64,000 nucleotides of DNA from Pempheris klunzingeri (lineage: Eukaryota; Chordata; Actinopteri; Acropomatiformes; Pempheridae). Location: contig NC_092019.1 of NCBI RefSeq assembly GCF_042242105.1, positions 22,062,828 through 22,126,827 on the forward strand, in the 5' to 3' direction. Under the pieces are notes generated by a model that was not told the origin of the DNA, searched no databases, and saw nothing but the letters and a program-made list of their open reading frames with translations. A program made the translations under genes and the position numbers. Each line of letters opens with the position of its first letter. The stretch's first letter is position 1. This document shows positions 29,304-57,880 of the stretch, in pieces.

Positions 29304-30637
29304 AACTGACCACAAAGGGGGACATACTGTATATAATGTTTGATCATTTGGTCACAAGACAAATATTACCAGCTAAACTCCAAACAATCAAGCCAGGACA
29401 GTTAGCATTTAAAGAAAACCAAACTAATGTAATCCAAAGAAATACACTTTACCTCTCATCCTTTTGTCCAGGCCTGTCAAGACACCCACCTACAGCAGCT
29501 GCAGCCAGACCAGAAACTCAAAAAGAACATGGATTAGAACTAATTAAGGCAAACGTAACTAAATGTGTGCACAATAAATAGAAACTAGTGTAGTGCAAAC
29601 AATAAAAAAAAAAAGAATGATGCGTGAAACAAAAGCTATGTGTCATCAAGTATCTGTCAGCCGATGCATGTGCCATGTGAGTGCAGTAACTATAAGGTCA
29701 ATTAGAAGAAATAGTAAAAATAAGTATTACAGCAGCAGGTGTGGCCATCACATGTTTCAGAAACGTGGTAAATATATCACATGATGTGGAGCATTTTAAA
29801 AGAAAACTTTGCAGGGTGTAAATAATGGAAACCAACCAAACTGTATCAGCCCCTGAAGTGAATTGATGATATTTCAGGATCAAATACATCATGATAATGG
29901 AACATGGCTGATAAAGCTTTGGCCAAAATGCAATAAAGACATTAAACAAGATTCAAATAACCTTGCTCTACATCAGACAAAGTAAATCCCCGTCCGCAGG
30001 CTCCTCCTTCATCAGAAATGTGTACTTGTGCTTCCCTTTTCAGGGTCACTTTCTTCACAATCCTTTCCCGTTTCCTTGTGCTGAAAGAAGAAGGGCTATT
30101 TTTGTTGCTTCACCTCCCCCTGAAGGCGACTGAGAGCAGCTGCATCAACCGGGAATCAGTGCGAGTGACCCCCTTTTCCCTTTAGTCATTAAAACATTTC
30201 TGTGATAACTAGAAATACAACCATGTGGCATTAGCTTAACCGGAAATATAAACCTGAAACACAAACAATCAAATGGGTGAGCAGATGCAGCTGCTCATGG
30301 CCTGCATAAGAGACTCCTCTGTGCCGACGTGAAAAAGACCAAGAAGATGAGTGTGGATTTGCACACATGATTCTTTATCACTGTTAAATGCTTGTTGTTA
30401 TAGTGCTCTTGTTTATTCTTTTATCCAGTTTATTTATTCTCTTTGGCTTATAACCGGATCTGAGATCTTCATTTTGTGCCATTTCATGTGGAAATGTGTG
30501 CAGGTAATACAATAAAGATCCTGCGTCCGACTGGATGAGTGATATTCACCCTCACTGGTGTTGTTGCTGTGAGTGAAGTTAATCCACATATTTAAAAAGA
30601 TGAATGGGGATGTTGGTGGAATTAGGGACAGGAAGGT

Positions 30638-30661
30638 CACACACACACACACACACACACA
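30638..30661. repeat. (CA)n microsatellite
   Basis: About 12 CA units; a second, similar tract lies about 100 bp to the right. Confidence 0.85.
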
Positions 30662-30759
30662 GGGACATTGCATTTGTCATGACGAGGACAGGGATGCAAT
30701 CGGCACAGTAATCCTCAACACTGGCTTCATGAAATGGCCAAATCGAGAGATCAGCGGGC

Positions 30760-30792
30760 ACACGCGCACACACACACACACACACACACACA
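30760..30792. repeat. (CA)n microsatellite
   Basis: About 16 CA units with CGCA interruptions at the left end. Confidence 0.85.
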
Positions 30793-31399
30793 GCGGGACT
30801 GCTTCCTCTTTGAGCTGAGTCACACAGAAAGTCAGTGCACCTGTGGTCATGCTACATGTGGTTGTGTTGGGCTGTGTGCGTCTGCCTATGTGGGTCAGTG
30901 ACTGAGACAGAAAGCGGTAATGGCTACAAAAGTGGGCAGTTGACGGTTGAAGAGTCGGTGGATGGCTGAGAAGAGGACGCGGTCAAAGCGAGTACATGAG
31001 AAACTTTGTGTGCAGTTATGAGTGATTTAGTGACAAACACTTAGTTCTGAGGTGAGTAACCCCTCTGAAATCCAAATGTCGGATGTTAATTTGAAATGAG
31101 CTAAAACAGTAGGTATCTGAAGACTGTGAGATGTTCACTAATCCAATGAGTTCAGAGCATTTTGATGAGAGGCCACAGTGAGAATGTGTGAAGACTCAGA
31201 TTTAAAGCTGCCGTTCCTGGCAGTTATGGACAGTATGTTACGAATAGTTACTTTGCTGATTTCATGTAACAAATGAATGCCAAATTAACAACTTTAGATA
31301 TTCTCACATGAAATAATATCAAACTAGAGTTACCGCCTTGTGGTGGTTTTTCTACACCAGCCTGTCAAGTAGCGGTTTATATCCATGATGAGTGTCACC

Positions 31400-31745
31400 G
31401 GTTCGGTGTCCAACCAAAATGTCAAATATGTTAACGATCCCTTCCTGAGTTATGGAAGGTGTTTTTGCAGAACACTATGATGTCACAGTGAAGCTGACCT
31501 CTGACCTTTAGAGTATAATCTGCCATCACTTCATCCTATTAGACATTTGTGTAAAATGTTGTCATAATGAACGTTTGAATTCTCGACTTATGGGTAAAAA
31601 TGCGTTTGTGAGGTCACAGTGACCTTTGACCACCAAAATCTCACCAAAAACTCCAAGTGGACGTTTGAATCTGAAGAAATTCCCTCAAGCTGTTCCTGAG
31701 ATTTCACAAGAAAGGGCCGGAAGGACGAAATGAGAACATACAAGA
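31400..31745. mobile_element. Dispersed teleost repeat
   Basis: The words GAGGTCACAGTGACCTTTGA, CCACCAAAATCT, GAAGAAATTCCCTCAAG, CTGTTCCTGAGAT and CAAGAAAGGGCCGGAAGGAC are the familiar order of a very abundant fish repeat. The copy is decayed and non-coding. Confidence 0.6.
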
Positions 31746-33399
31746 AAAAAAAATGGCTGCAATAACTTCTAACTAAAATATTATGAGACAACGAGCCCCT
31801 GAACAGATAAAAAGCCATTGCAGTGGTGGAATAGATGGGATAAGGGGCGAGCCAGCAGATGGCAATAATGCAACATGTTCGCCAACCAGCATAAGACTCA
31901 AAAGAAGAAGAAGAAGAAAAAAGAAGCTTGTTTGCAGACAAAAAACTTCAAATGAAAGCAACCGTAAACAAGTCACAAGTCATCAGCAGAGTCTTGTGAT
32001 TGGTTTTCTGGCTCCAAGTGAAAGTCCTCAGATGGACGAGACTGTATATGTGCTCGTCCCTACGGTGTTGCTGCTTTCTTTCACACAGGCGTTTTCCCTG
32101 AATCGTTTCTAGGTCTATAAGTGGGAAACTGGCGGTGCAGATTTCCCTGAATATCAATCCCTGGCCCCATTCACACAACCCCATGCTGGAAATGTTCCTG
32201 AACATTTCAGGGATAGACTGCATGTGTAGAAGGGGCTTTAGTCCGTTCTAGTTTTAGCAAGATGTAGCTAATAAGCTCGCAACTGAGTGCAATAGCAGGT
32301 GGTGCTGCGTTTTCCTGTTTGGCTCCTTGGTGGTTCTGTTGTGTCACTGCTCCTTTAAACAAAGCAGAAACCAGCAGAGGTTTGATTAGCAGCTTTACAG
32401 ACACAGTAATGTGGTGGCACAGCTCTTGTCTGTCTTTGATACTGAAGGGTTTTCATGGCCGTAACTCTGACAACAAACATATGTCTGAAGAGGACTTATT
32501 TTCTTTTCCCTGCCGACTGATGAATCAGATCATCCGGGAGCAGAACTGGAGCAGTGCTGGTTCAGAGGACGTGTGCTCGACGGCGACAGTGATTTGTGCT
32601 AACATGCTGACTAATTTGTGTCACAGAGCAGCTACAGTATAGCCAACGTGTAACTAAACACCAAGCAGTCATTTTTAAAAATGTGTATATTTTGGCATCC
32701 ACAATTTCTTTGAGAAAAACATTTTTGTCCTGAGAAGTTTTACACCATTTTTCTGATTTGTAACTATTTATGTTTCTCTGCCACATCAATATCACTGAGG
32801 AACCAATAATGCTCAACAAAACAAAGATGCTCTGTGTAAAAGACTTCATTATTTCATATCTTGTCTCTGTGTGCCCTGCATATGACATATGTACAACGTG
32901 GTTTTCTTTTTCCTTCTTCTTTATTTTAAACACTCCTCTTTTAGCACAACCTTGCATATCTCCACAATAAACACTGACTCTTGTGTGTGTCTCATTTTTA
33001 ACAGCTTAGGCCTGCGTTGGGACTAACCGCTGCCTCTTCTGAGTTTTCTGGATCCACGTGAAACACATTTCTTATAAAATGTAAATGTTTCTTCTACTTG
33101 GCACCGCACTCCCTTTAATTCTCCTTTAACATGGGCCTACTGTGCAGTTCTTCAGTGGTATCAGCGACCTGACTGTAATCTTTGCCAACACGTGGGTTTC
33201 TGGAAGAGATGAAAACATCACAAAATCACCGTTGCCATAACAACGGCTTTATACTTCTGCCTCCTCCTCCTCTTCTTTCTCCATCCCTCTGCTGCAATGC
33301 ATCACACCCTCCCTCCCTCCTTCCCTCCTCCTCCTGCATGCACCTCCCTCCCCCAACCTTCACTCATCCCAAAGACTGATTAGCGCGGCATCCTGCCAC

Positions 33400-33760
33400 T
33401 GACACACCATGTCATCTCTGGAGGTTACTGTTTCTTTGTGCGTGCGTGTCCACCCGCTTTTCTTAAAACTGACGCCTCTGCCAGCATCTCCGGGAGGCGT
33501 GTCTCCTCCTTGAAGGAGACCAGAAGAAGAAGAAGAAAGGGGTCTCGTCTGTTTTCTGTGTCGTGCTCTGAGCCTAAAAATCTCCCCGATGCTCCCCGGT
33601 GTGAAAGCGGAGGGACCTCCAGCATCTGACGACCTACCCGGGACAGAAGCCGCCCACCTCTGACCCATTAGTAGGACCAGACGTTTCAAGGATATCAGTG
33701 AGGGAAAAGCGCAGGATTTTCTTTTCAAAGGGGATTTTGATAAAGAGGTAACAGGTAAAA
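33400..33760 (+). promoter_or_regulatory. Possible scn1b promoter or 5' UTR exon
   Basis: GC-richer than its surroundings and ends AGGTAACAG before GTAAAAGG, a fair splice donor. The first coding exon of scn1b is preceded by TTCTTTCTCCTGTCAG, which looks like an acceptor, so an upstream non-coding exon is likely. Its place here is a guess. Confidence 0.2.
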
Positions 33761-35287
33761 GGACGCCGAGACGCTGCGCTCGGCTCTGCTGCGTTTTGGG
33801 GATTTAAAAAAAAAAAGTGGACAGACAGGATTTTATGTTGTTGTTTTTTTTTCCTCTAGCAATTTAGCCGCTAGTTGATTGTAGTTTCTTGAATGATCAC
33901 CCGAGTTCAAACACAGTCGCAGCCTTTTCTTAATTCATGGCCCCACCGCTGGAATGCACAAAAGAATAGCGCACTTTTTTTTTAGCCTCCAAAGACGCGC
34001 AGGAGGCGGCCAGCGCTGTAAATAAATCCCCTTAGCTGTGCAGTGCATGCCTTCCTTTCAGACTGCTGTCATGCATCGCGACCCATCTGCGCTCCAGAGC
34101 CACCTGTGCTGCCTCAGTCGAGCCTGAGACGCACCATGCGCAGACAGCGGCCACACACACCGCAGGCTGTGGCTCCACTGACGCGCGCAAACAGCGGATG
34201 ATTTCACGTGAATAAGTCAGAAGCAGCCAGACTCTTCCCCGCATCACCCGCCTTTAGAGCTTTACCCGGAGAGAAATGTAGTTCTGAAGCTCCAATTTGG
34301 ACTGCAGAGAGAAAGCAATAACACAGATATGAGGCAATAACAATAAAAAAAAAGGGTGATAATTGTAATTTCTTCCAAAGCCAAAGAGAGGTGGAGACAA
34401 GCAAGAGGACACTTCACACACTGCTTCCATTTACCATTTCACCCACACTGTGGATCTACCCAACACTGACCCACCTTCCCGCCCGGGTCGCATCTGCAGT
34501 CGTACCTGAGGGAAAAGTCAGAGCATCCAGCTAAATGTGTCCATGCTTGCAACACTTTTTAAATTCTAACAGGCTCATCTGCACAATCACTCCAGCATCA
34601 TTGCACGACTCTCTCACGAGCCACGTCTTCCGTTTTCCGCACAAATTCCACCCTACCAGAGGAGCCTAAGATATCAGTCTTCCAGTAGCTTTAATTGTTA
34701 ATCACCGCCTGAGCCATTTATCGACCAGCCTGCGTGTCAGGATACTGGCACTATTTGGTGCACACTGTCTCATTGTGGAGCTTAACAGTCCCAAGGGTGT
34801 GTCACTGAGTATAAATAGTTGAACAAAGGCCCTTTTGAAGGGACAAGAGGCTGAAACCTGAAACTTGGAGTGATTCCTCCCCTCTGGTAACTCTACACGC
34901 TCACACACTGAGAGGCTGGGCAGACGCTCCAGCAAATATAGAGTGATTTGGATCCTGAGAGGGTGAAGAGACAAGGCAGCAGGGCACATGCGTTCCACAG
35001 TGCTGCTGTCAGGTTTTTCAGGTGCTTAAGAGGACCAGGTCAGCAGGAAGACCCACCCACCCCTCCTTCCAGCTCTTCTATCAGCTGGAAAAAAAAAAGG
35101 AAGGAGGAGAAGAAGACACCAGGGCTGACCACACCCAGAGTCCCAACAGCCTCAGGAAATAGTCTCCTCTCCTCACCTCGCAGACTTTTACTTGTTGTCA
35201 GGACATCTTTGGCTTCTCAGTGCTTTGAGGTGTTCGTCCCCAAGGTGGAATAGCTGCTGTAGATTTGTCCTGTGCCTCCCATTCTGA

Positions 35288-35291
<4 letters not shown>

Positions 35292-35325
<34 letters not shown>

Positions 35326-35339
35326 TGTGTGTGTGTGTG
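35292..35339. repeat. (GT)n microsatellite
   Basis: About 24 GT units with one GA interruption, ending 55 bp before the scn1b start codon. Confidence 0.9.
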
Positions 35340-35394
35340 CGGTGTGTTTTGACGCCGCCTGAGAGCCACCACCAGTGTTCTTTCTCCTGTCAGG

Positions 35395-50324
<14,930 letters not shown>

Positions 50325-51700
50325 CACCGGTAGGTCTGAATTTTCACTGCACTTAATTCTATGTCTTCTTGTGCTTTTGTTAATTTTACAGAGCATGTGC
50401 TTATACCATTAGTTTACACCCATTCCATAGACAGACATAGTAAATGACCTCATATAGATTTTATGACTATAATTGAATCTTCTCCACCATCCCGTCATTA
50501 TTGGATCAGAGACATTTTCTGCTTTGTTAAGATGGATGAAGTTGATGTACACTAAAAGGGTCATCTGCCAGTTTTAAGACATGGTGACCTTTTTGTAAAC
50601 ATACCTTGGAAAAATCACTTTTCCTGCCATCTCAGACGGACTCTGTGATCCCCTGACTTTTCTATGCAGTGCCATCATTAGGTCCAAATATCTATTTGTC
50701 TAGTATTTTGATTTGTGACCAAATTCCTGCAAAACTAAAAGCATTCTCATCTGCCCCAAATATACTTCATTTTTGATGCAGATTAGCAAATACTAGCATG
50801 TTAGCACACAAAACTCAGATAGTGAACATGTTGAGACTTTGGGATGTCACTTGTTATCTATTATTTGTTTGGCAGTTGACAGTTTCATGTTTTCTACTTC
50901 AGGTCGAGGAAGAACTCAAGACTGCTTCCTTGAGGAATCTCACATCCACTTTCATCCCCGTCCTCTCACCGTTACTTACCTCCAACCATCCTCTCCACAT
51001 GATGGAACCACAGACGGGACAAAGATCTAAAAGAAAAGCTTTCTTGAGTGACTTTCTGCAAAAGGATGGAAAGGACTCATCTGTGTCCAGTTCTGAGGGG
51101 CAGGAGGGATGCATCAGGTCGTGGTCCAACGGGACGAGGGGTGGGGGGTGGGGGTATTGTAGTGTATACAGTAGGTGTATAAGTATGCACAGATAACCTT
51201 TGAACATATGTAGAGTATATTATAGGCCTACATTGTATATCCACTTACTGCATGCGTACGAGCTTATCAAAACAGCCGACATCATGCTTTTGAGGATCTG
51301 TCACGCTCATGTTCAGAGGTTTTAACCGATTTTGTCACATTTCATTTCACATCATGTGTGTGGCGATGTCAGGGTTTGACTGACAACCCTAACCCTAGCC
51401 CATTTTTAAACTCTCATTTAAACCTCTGTCAGTGTTTCCTCTGTACATTTACCAAAAACTATCTAATATTTTTTTTTTAATTTGGAATGGATTTATTTTA
51501 CTTTTCAGTACCATTAGGATTTCATTTGACTGCCAATCTTTGTGTTGTTTTGATGTAATGCTACTAAAAAGCACAGAGGAAACATGCTGGAACAGCTGAG
51601 ATTGTGTCCTGATATTCACTGTTTCAATTTGACCCGTTTTAATGCGAAAAAGTAAAAAAAATATTTGGTATTTTTCTGCAAAATAAACCTGAAAAAAATC
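50325..51700 (+). other. scn1b 3' UTR with one intron
   Basis: Five bases after the stop codon comes CACCG before GTAGGT, a good donor (exon end 50329). TTTTCTACTTCAG then gives an acceptor at 50902. An AATAAA lies at 51682-51687. The mammalian gene also has a final exon after the stop codon. The junction is too close to the stop to trigger nonsense-mediated decay. Confidence 0.5.
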
Positions 51701-53178
51701 TCTGAAATCAGCATGTAGGTCAAAATGCTAAACAATGAATAAGAAAGAGAAAGGCACAAAACAGAATTTTAGGTCCATCGTGCCAGCAGGTGCCACAAAA
51801 CAGGCCAACATGTAAACTTCTGGAAAACTTCTAGAATCAGAGAGCACATTTTAATGAAGCAGATGCCTGAACCTAGATTATTATCGTGAATTTTGGTTAA
51901 CTAAAAATGAAATACAGCTGGATTTTTTTGGGGAAAAAAAACAACCGTATTGTGTACTTGTAAAACTAAAATTAAAAAGATATACAGGAATCATCACAAG
52001 CGTTAGAAGGTATTGGTGCATCTGTATATTGAGACTGGGATGTCTATATGACTCAGTCAGCTGCCTTCACAAAGTGTTGTGTTTGTAGTGTGGTACAAAT
52101 TCTGAACTTTTTAACTCTGGCCCTGACAAATACCCCCCATCTTATGATAATAATAAACTAATAAGCTAAACTAATAATAAAACTACACTAAAGCTAAGCA
52201 TTTTAAGCAATGAAAACTAAATGAACAAACACACTCATATGAAAACAAAAACTAATGAAAAAGACTATAATAACTGATGAGAACATTCGATCGCTGGCTG
52301 CTGGTCATTTTATCTGCAGGTGGAAACAGCAGCGCAACAGGAAAGTGATCGTTGAATATATAGATTCTGCTAAATGTTTAATGTCACGTTCAAGGATTCT
52401 CTCAAATGTGGGAACATGCAGTCATCAGGCACTGTAAACTGTACCTTAAAACCTAATACAGGAAACAGTGCTGGTCATGTTTTTAACTTTTCATATTGGC
52501 CTGGGGAAGCAGCTGACATGAGATCTTGTCTCATTTTAAATTCTCAGACCAAAAAAAAAAAAGTGATGTTTAACGCTCTTTGCAGCCAACAACAATCTAA
52601 AGCTACGTCTCACTGGAATTCCCTTTTAATCGAAGCAGTGCGACAGCAGACCACCGCCCTGTTTAAACTGGCTGCGGAGCGGAAGCTTTAACGCTGAAAT
52701 CTGGCTGTTGAAAAGTATTTGGGTGGGTGAAGAGTCAAAAACGTCTCCTGAGGCAAAAGGGAGGCATGTGAAGAGATGATGCCCACTTTAGTGCACCAGA
52801 CCAATTTGTATTACACAAAAAAGAAGTCATATTTTGGTGAATTTGTCTACAGTGGAGACGTTTCCACTGATGTGTAATGTTACACAAATGTCTTAGTGTC
52901 TTTGTAGAAACGTAAGGGCTTGGCAAATTGCTATTCTAACTGCCGTGGACACATGTTCCACAAAACCTGTCCAGCGTGCCTCCCAGGGTGAAGCCAGAGG
53001 AAACCAAAAGGAAAAAGGAAAGAGCTGAAGCCTTGGTACTTTACTTTGCTTCTTTTTCCAGACAGTTGAGTAGAGATGAACACTAGATGACAGCCAAACA
53101 CTGCCGCTCTGCATGCTCACTGTTCACCTCTCCTGCACCAACACTGACTTTGGTACATTTTGAGATCCCGAGAAGGCG

Positions 53179-53205
<27 letters not shown>
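53179..53205. repeat. (CA)n microsatellite
   Basis: About 13 CA units in the intergenic interval. Confidence 0.88.
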
Positions 53206-53209
<4 letters not shown>

Positions 53210-56200
53210 GCATAAGGAATACAAAATAACTGCATGCTTACTGATGGAAGTAGCAAATGACATCCAAAGAAACCAAGACAAAAAAAAAAAAAAAAGAAAG
53301 CTAGTGATATCTCATTTGAAGGCCATTCAGGGGGGATCTACTTTCTGGGTAATAAGTCAGTTTACATCTAAGCACCTCTTCCCGCACAGATGAACCAACC
53401 CAGTGAAATGAAAACCACACAGCTCCTCACATCATTGGTCTGCTTTGTGTCCGAGTTTGCTTTCAGCGGCGAATAAAACTGCAGCTTCCACTTCATGTGT
53501 CGGTGTGAAAATGTTACTTGCCTAAATACAAATAAATAAATAAATAAATAAATAAGAGTGAAAAAAAAGTGACACAAAGAAATAAATACATTTCTTGCGA
53601 GAAAGTGTCTCAGTGTGTTGGTGCTTGGTGACCGTCGGTGACGGATCAGGACGTCGTGTGTGTTAAATCACAGTTTGTTCCGTGGAAAAATGTGACTTTT
53701 AAAGACCAGCAGGTGTTGACACAACATGCGACTTATAGTCACATTGTTGCGCAGGTAGGTGGGGGGGTCCAGGCGGATGAGGTTTCAACCACCCAAGTGC
53801 TGATCAGTCAGGGCAGATGCCCAACACCCCCCAGAACAGTCTGTCCAGATACCAAAATATCTTATTTATCCAACCATTTGGTTGCATGTCTCTTAACTGC
53901 AAGACGATTTAAACGCTGTCACAAAGCCTTTGACTCCTTTTATGTCAGTGAAATAAAAAGTGTAACAAATATTCACATAATGACTGTGTGATTGGCTCTT
54001 TCCAGTATTTTTAACACACACACACACACGCACACGCACACGCACACACTTTTTCTTGAACTGTAGTGTGTAAACTCCTCTCGGGACCCTAAAGTATCCT
54101 TGATGGCGGCTGCAGGCCTGATCGCAGGTTTATTTTAAGCATTTTGCTCTGTGAGACCGGGTGGCACAGGTGTCTGAGGGGTCGAGCCGGTTTAACACCT
54201 CCAGGGGAAGAGGAGCAGCAGGGAGCTTGTTTTTAAGTCATATTTAACCTTGTATGTTGTTCAGCAGCATCTTAACTTGACAGCAGAGGCCGTCTCCTCC
54301 TCTCTCTTTAGTCATTTTGAACCAATTGGCTTCCCCTAAACATTAACATTTTATCATTTCAGCATCTTTTTCTTTTTTAATGAACTCCTGTAAAGCTGCT
54401 TTCTTTCAATTGCCGAACAAGCTATTTTGATCATTTATTACTTGATTAATCTGGTTGCGGCTTCTCAGCTGTGAGGATTTGCGCCTGACTGCTTCTGGAA
54501 GTCTTTAGGTTTTGGACTTTTAATCAGACACAACACGTAATCTGAAGATATGGACCAGATGAAGACCATGAAAATCAAAACCATGTCAAAGAATTTTAAG
54601 AATTATCAATAAAGTGAATAATCCTAAAAAGGACTTTGTTCCCTTTGAGTTTTCCTCTCCTGCACCGGACAGTCTTACCTTTTCTGACTGCCGCTCCGCT
54701 GGTGTGCACTGTTCGGAGCGAGCAGCAGACTGTAATGCAAACAATTCAAATAAAACCTTAATGTCCACTGTAATTATCAAGAGTTGCAGTTTGTTTTTCC
54801 ATTCTGCACAATAAAAAGGGAAGGTATAGAGATGGATAGAGCAGCAAGACACCACCAACCAGGTCCACGGTTTTCCCAGCATGCCATGTTCAGTTTCCCC
54901 TCAGTGACACTTTGCCAGCCGGTTCAGGAGCGGCGTCCTCTTTAGGAGACCGTTTGTCTCTAAATGCGACCTCAGACTGAACGAACCTCACATCGGGCCC
55001 GAGTCAGCGCTTTTATCTTGTGACCGCGTTATCTTGAAGAGAGAGTTTCTGTGTGGACAAGATGACTGCAGAGTTACAGAAGTCGATTCCTTATCACCGA
55101 GTGAACAAGGCAATATTTGTCCCTGATTTAATCGGGAAAACCTGTTTACTTTTGCTTTAGCGTGGAGTGAAGATGGCTGACAGAGGATCTGCAACTTTCT
55201 GATTCTCTATTGAATGAACAGCTTTGGGGTTCGGACCGTTAAACAAGTCATTTAAAACCTGATTATGATGGACTTTTTTTTTCACACAGTAAATCTAGAA
55301 ATTAACCAACAGATGTATCATCAACGAAAACAACCTTCAGCAGCAGCTGTAATTCAGAGCTGCTTCTGTGCTTCATTCACACCAGATAAACTAATTCAAC
55401 CATTCTGATGACTGATTATCTCGATAACTTCTTCACCAGAAAACGTGCAGAAAAGTCTCAAATGTGAATGTTCGCTTTTCTTCGTCTCCCACAATCCACT
55501 GCAAAATGTGACCCAAATCTTATCAAGGTGAAGACACACACGGACTCAGAGAAAAGAGCAGGAGTAGTTGCAGGTTTTAGAACTTTTCATTTCTCTCCAT
55601 GGCGTGGTGTACAATCACATCTTTACAGTACATTCTCATCCCCGCCCCCCCCCCACAATCTACCCCAGACCCCCCCTCCCTAAATAAATATTACACCCTT
55701 TTGTTATCCCTGGGTGGCCACGCGCAGCATGGCCCACATGCTTGTGTAGCCGACCTTTTCAGTGAAACAGAGAGAGAGAGAGAGACAGAGAGAGGGAGAG
55801 AGCATGAGCGGGTGACAGTTTAAAGAGAGGAAGAGTGTGGCGGAGTGATGAGAGGAAGAAGACGACAAAGAGGGAGCAGAGTTGGGGGAGATGTTTTCAC
55901 ATCATCAGAGGTCAGAATCAAGAGGACGGAAGGGACTGGGTGAAACCGAATAACCAAGAATAAGGATAGAAAATAAAAAAAAAAGCTGAATAAAAAGAGA
56001 AAACAAGTGAGTCAAATGAATCTTGCAAACGCAAAACAAAAATACTGCAAAACAGATTCCCTTTTTTCTTCACCTGGGCATACAAAGTTCTGCTTGGTCC
56101 TTTTGTTTTGAAACGCCCGGCCCAGTTGGACAACAAAGTAGCTGACTGTGTAGAAATTCAGGTTTCCACCTGATCAAGTCTACGGTAAATCCTGAACTGC

Positions 56201-57353
56201 TAAAGTCTGGCTCTGTGACAAAAACAGTGAGAAATGTGCCGGAGAAATCTCCGAAAAAACGACTCAAGTAACGCTAATGTGAAAATGTAACATGGAGGAC
56301 TTCTCGTGAACACCAAATCTTCTTTGCTTGGTTTTTTTCCACTGTCTCTACACACATTCACGCACACATCATCATCATCATCATCATTATCATTATTATT
56401 ATTATCATATACTACTTTGTTTTAAACATTCAAAAAGTACTAGAATCACTATTGTCGTTATTGCTGTGACAGTAATCCCTCTTGTGTGGCTCCTCTTGGT
56501 CCGCACCGCTACAGCAAATCAGAGCACAAGATACCCACCAAAAGGCTTGTTGAGAGCAGGACAGGACTTTTACAACAAAAGTCAACGGTGATAATAAATA
56601 CTGTTACAGACCGACAAACTGTCAGATGCAGCTGTCAGAACAAACAACCCAACACGCTGATCTTGGGAAAAAGAAAAAAAGTTAAAACCCAGGCGGCACT
56701 GGGAGGAGTGTGAGGGTGTTTGTTTGTCTTAGTCATCTTCAGATGTATAATTTGCATCTAAAAATCCCAAGTGTCTGGAGTTGGAACGTCCCTCGTCCCA
56801 TTTCGCAGAGGGCTGGCGGCCTTTGAGGGGGCTCAGTTCGGACATCCCCGACCGCGAGGGCGTGAGGGGCGTCCTGCTCGCGTCTGCGCTCTGCCCTCTC
56901 CTTCCAGATGTCTGTTTGTCACATCCGCACAGCAGGTGGTGTCCCCCTTTTTTGTCTCAGCAGGCGTTCACTAGAGGCGAAGGTATGGAACTGTTCCCAG
57001 GACCAGGAGGAAGAACATCACTGGTCCTTTCCCACTGCGCCTACGACATGCTGCATGTCAAAAGAGGAAGTGAACTGTGCGATGCTCGTAAAAATGGGGC
57101 AAACTGAGGAGGTGAAGTTATTCTGAAATGCGGTTGGCCATTTTGAAATGTCTCCATGCTTCTTGAGGAGTGGATGGTCTGGACCGGCCCACCAGTGGCC
57201 TCGTTCCACACACCACATACAGGTGACTTGCAGCTGTAGGGACATTATTGCTGTGGTCCTGATAGCTTCCAGTCTGAGTGAGTTCACTGAAGTTGTTACT
57301 GGTTGAGGCTGAAGGCGAACGTTGCCATTTCAAGTCAGTCAGGAAAGGAGAAT

Positions 57354-57370
57354 TGTGGGTAATGTAGTTC
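57354..57370. promoter_or_regulatory. ZNF143/THAP11-like site downstream of gramd1a
   Basis: TGTGGGTAATGTAGTTC, identical over 17 bases to the word in the psmc4 promoter at 21458-21474. The reverse strand reads GAACTACATTACCCACA and continues ATTCTCC, close to the ACTACAATTCCCAGAATGC consensus. There is no known start site nearby. Confidence 0.4.
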
Positions 57371-57523
57371 CCCTGAAGGTCTCACTCCTGGTCTTCGATT
57401 TGGAGATGAGGGAAAGGGCAAACTGTGTCCTGATCCAAGCTGGCCAGCCCCCTCTTTTCCCCCAGGGTGTGTTCAGAGATGGGAGACCGTCAGGGGGGGT
57501 GTGTTAACCAGAAGAGGTGGGAC

Positions 57524-57814
57524 TCAGGCCTCAGTCAAGGATTCTGTGGGGGTATCATCAGGGGGATCCTGCTGCACTTCTGGGACCACGATGCCCCGAT
57601 GGAGCTTTTCTAAAGACTGCTTCATCTGGGAGATAAACATAGATGGGGTGATTGGGGGGGGTGGTATTGAGAGAGGGGTATGGTTAGATGTGCTAAAGTA
57701 CATGATGCAGTATTGATCCAGCACATTATGAGCACAAGCAGTTCGTGTTGACTGCTGACTCGTCTCTGCAGACCAGCACTACAAGCACTTTACTTCACTC
57801 AGTAAAATCTATAG

Positions 57815-57880
<66 letters not shown>

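Larger units (their letters stand above)
26727..35394. other. Gene-poor interval between Ig receptor and scn1b
   Basis: About 8.7 kb without a supported coding exon. It contains a candidate LTR (26822-28928), a foldback element (29165-29303), two (CA)n tracts, a dispersed teleost repeat (31400-31745) and a GC-richer block at 33.4-35.2 kb that may hold the scn1b promoter. The frames seen in it have no recognisable domains. Confidence 0.6.
51701..57523. other. Intergenic between scn1b and gramd1a (convergent 3' ends)
   Basis: No supported coding exon. Contains (CA)n at 53179-53205, (ATAA)n near 53531-53554, mixed CA/CG tracts near 54016-54050, a GAGA-rich run near 55770-55802, an (ATC/ATT)n tract near 56368-56406, and the ZNF143-like word at 57354-57370. 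The right part is presumably the gramd1a 3' UTR. Confidence 0.6.

Noticed and set aside
32562..32957. 131-codon minus-strand frame
   Set aside because: AT-rich, Lys/Ile-rich translation typical of chance frames; no homology words recognised.
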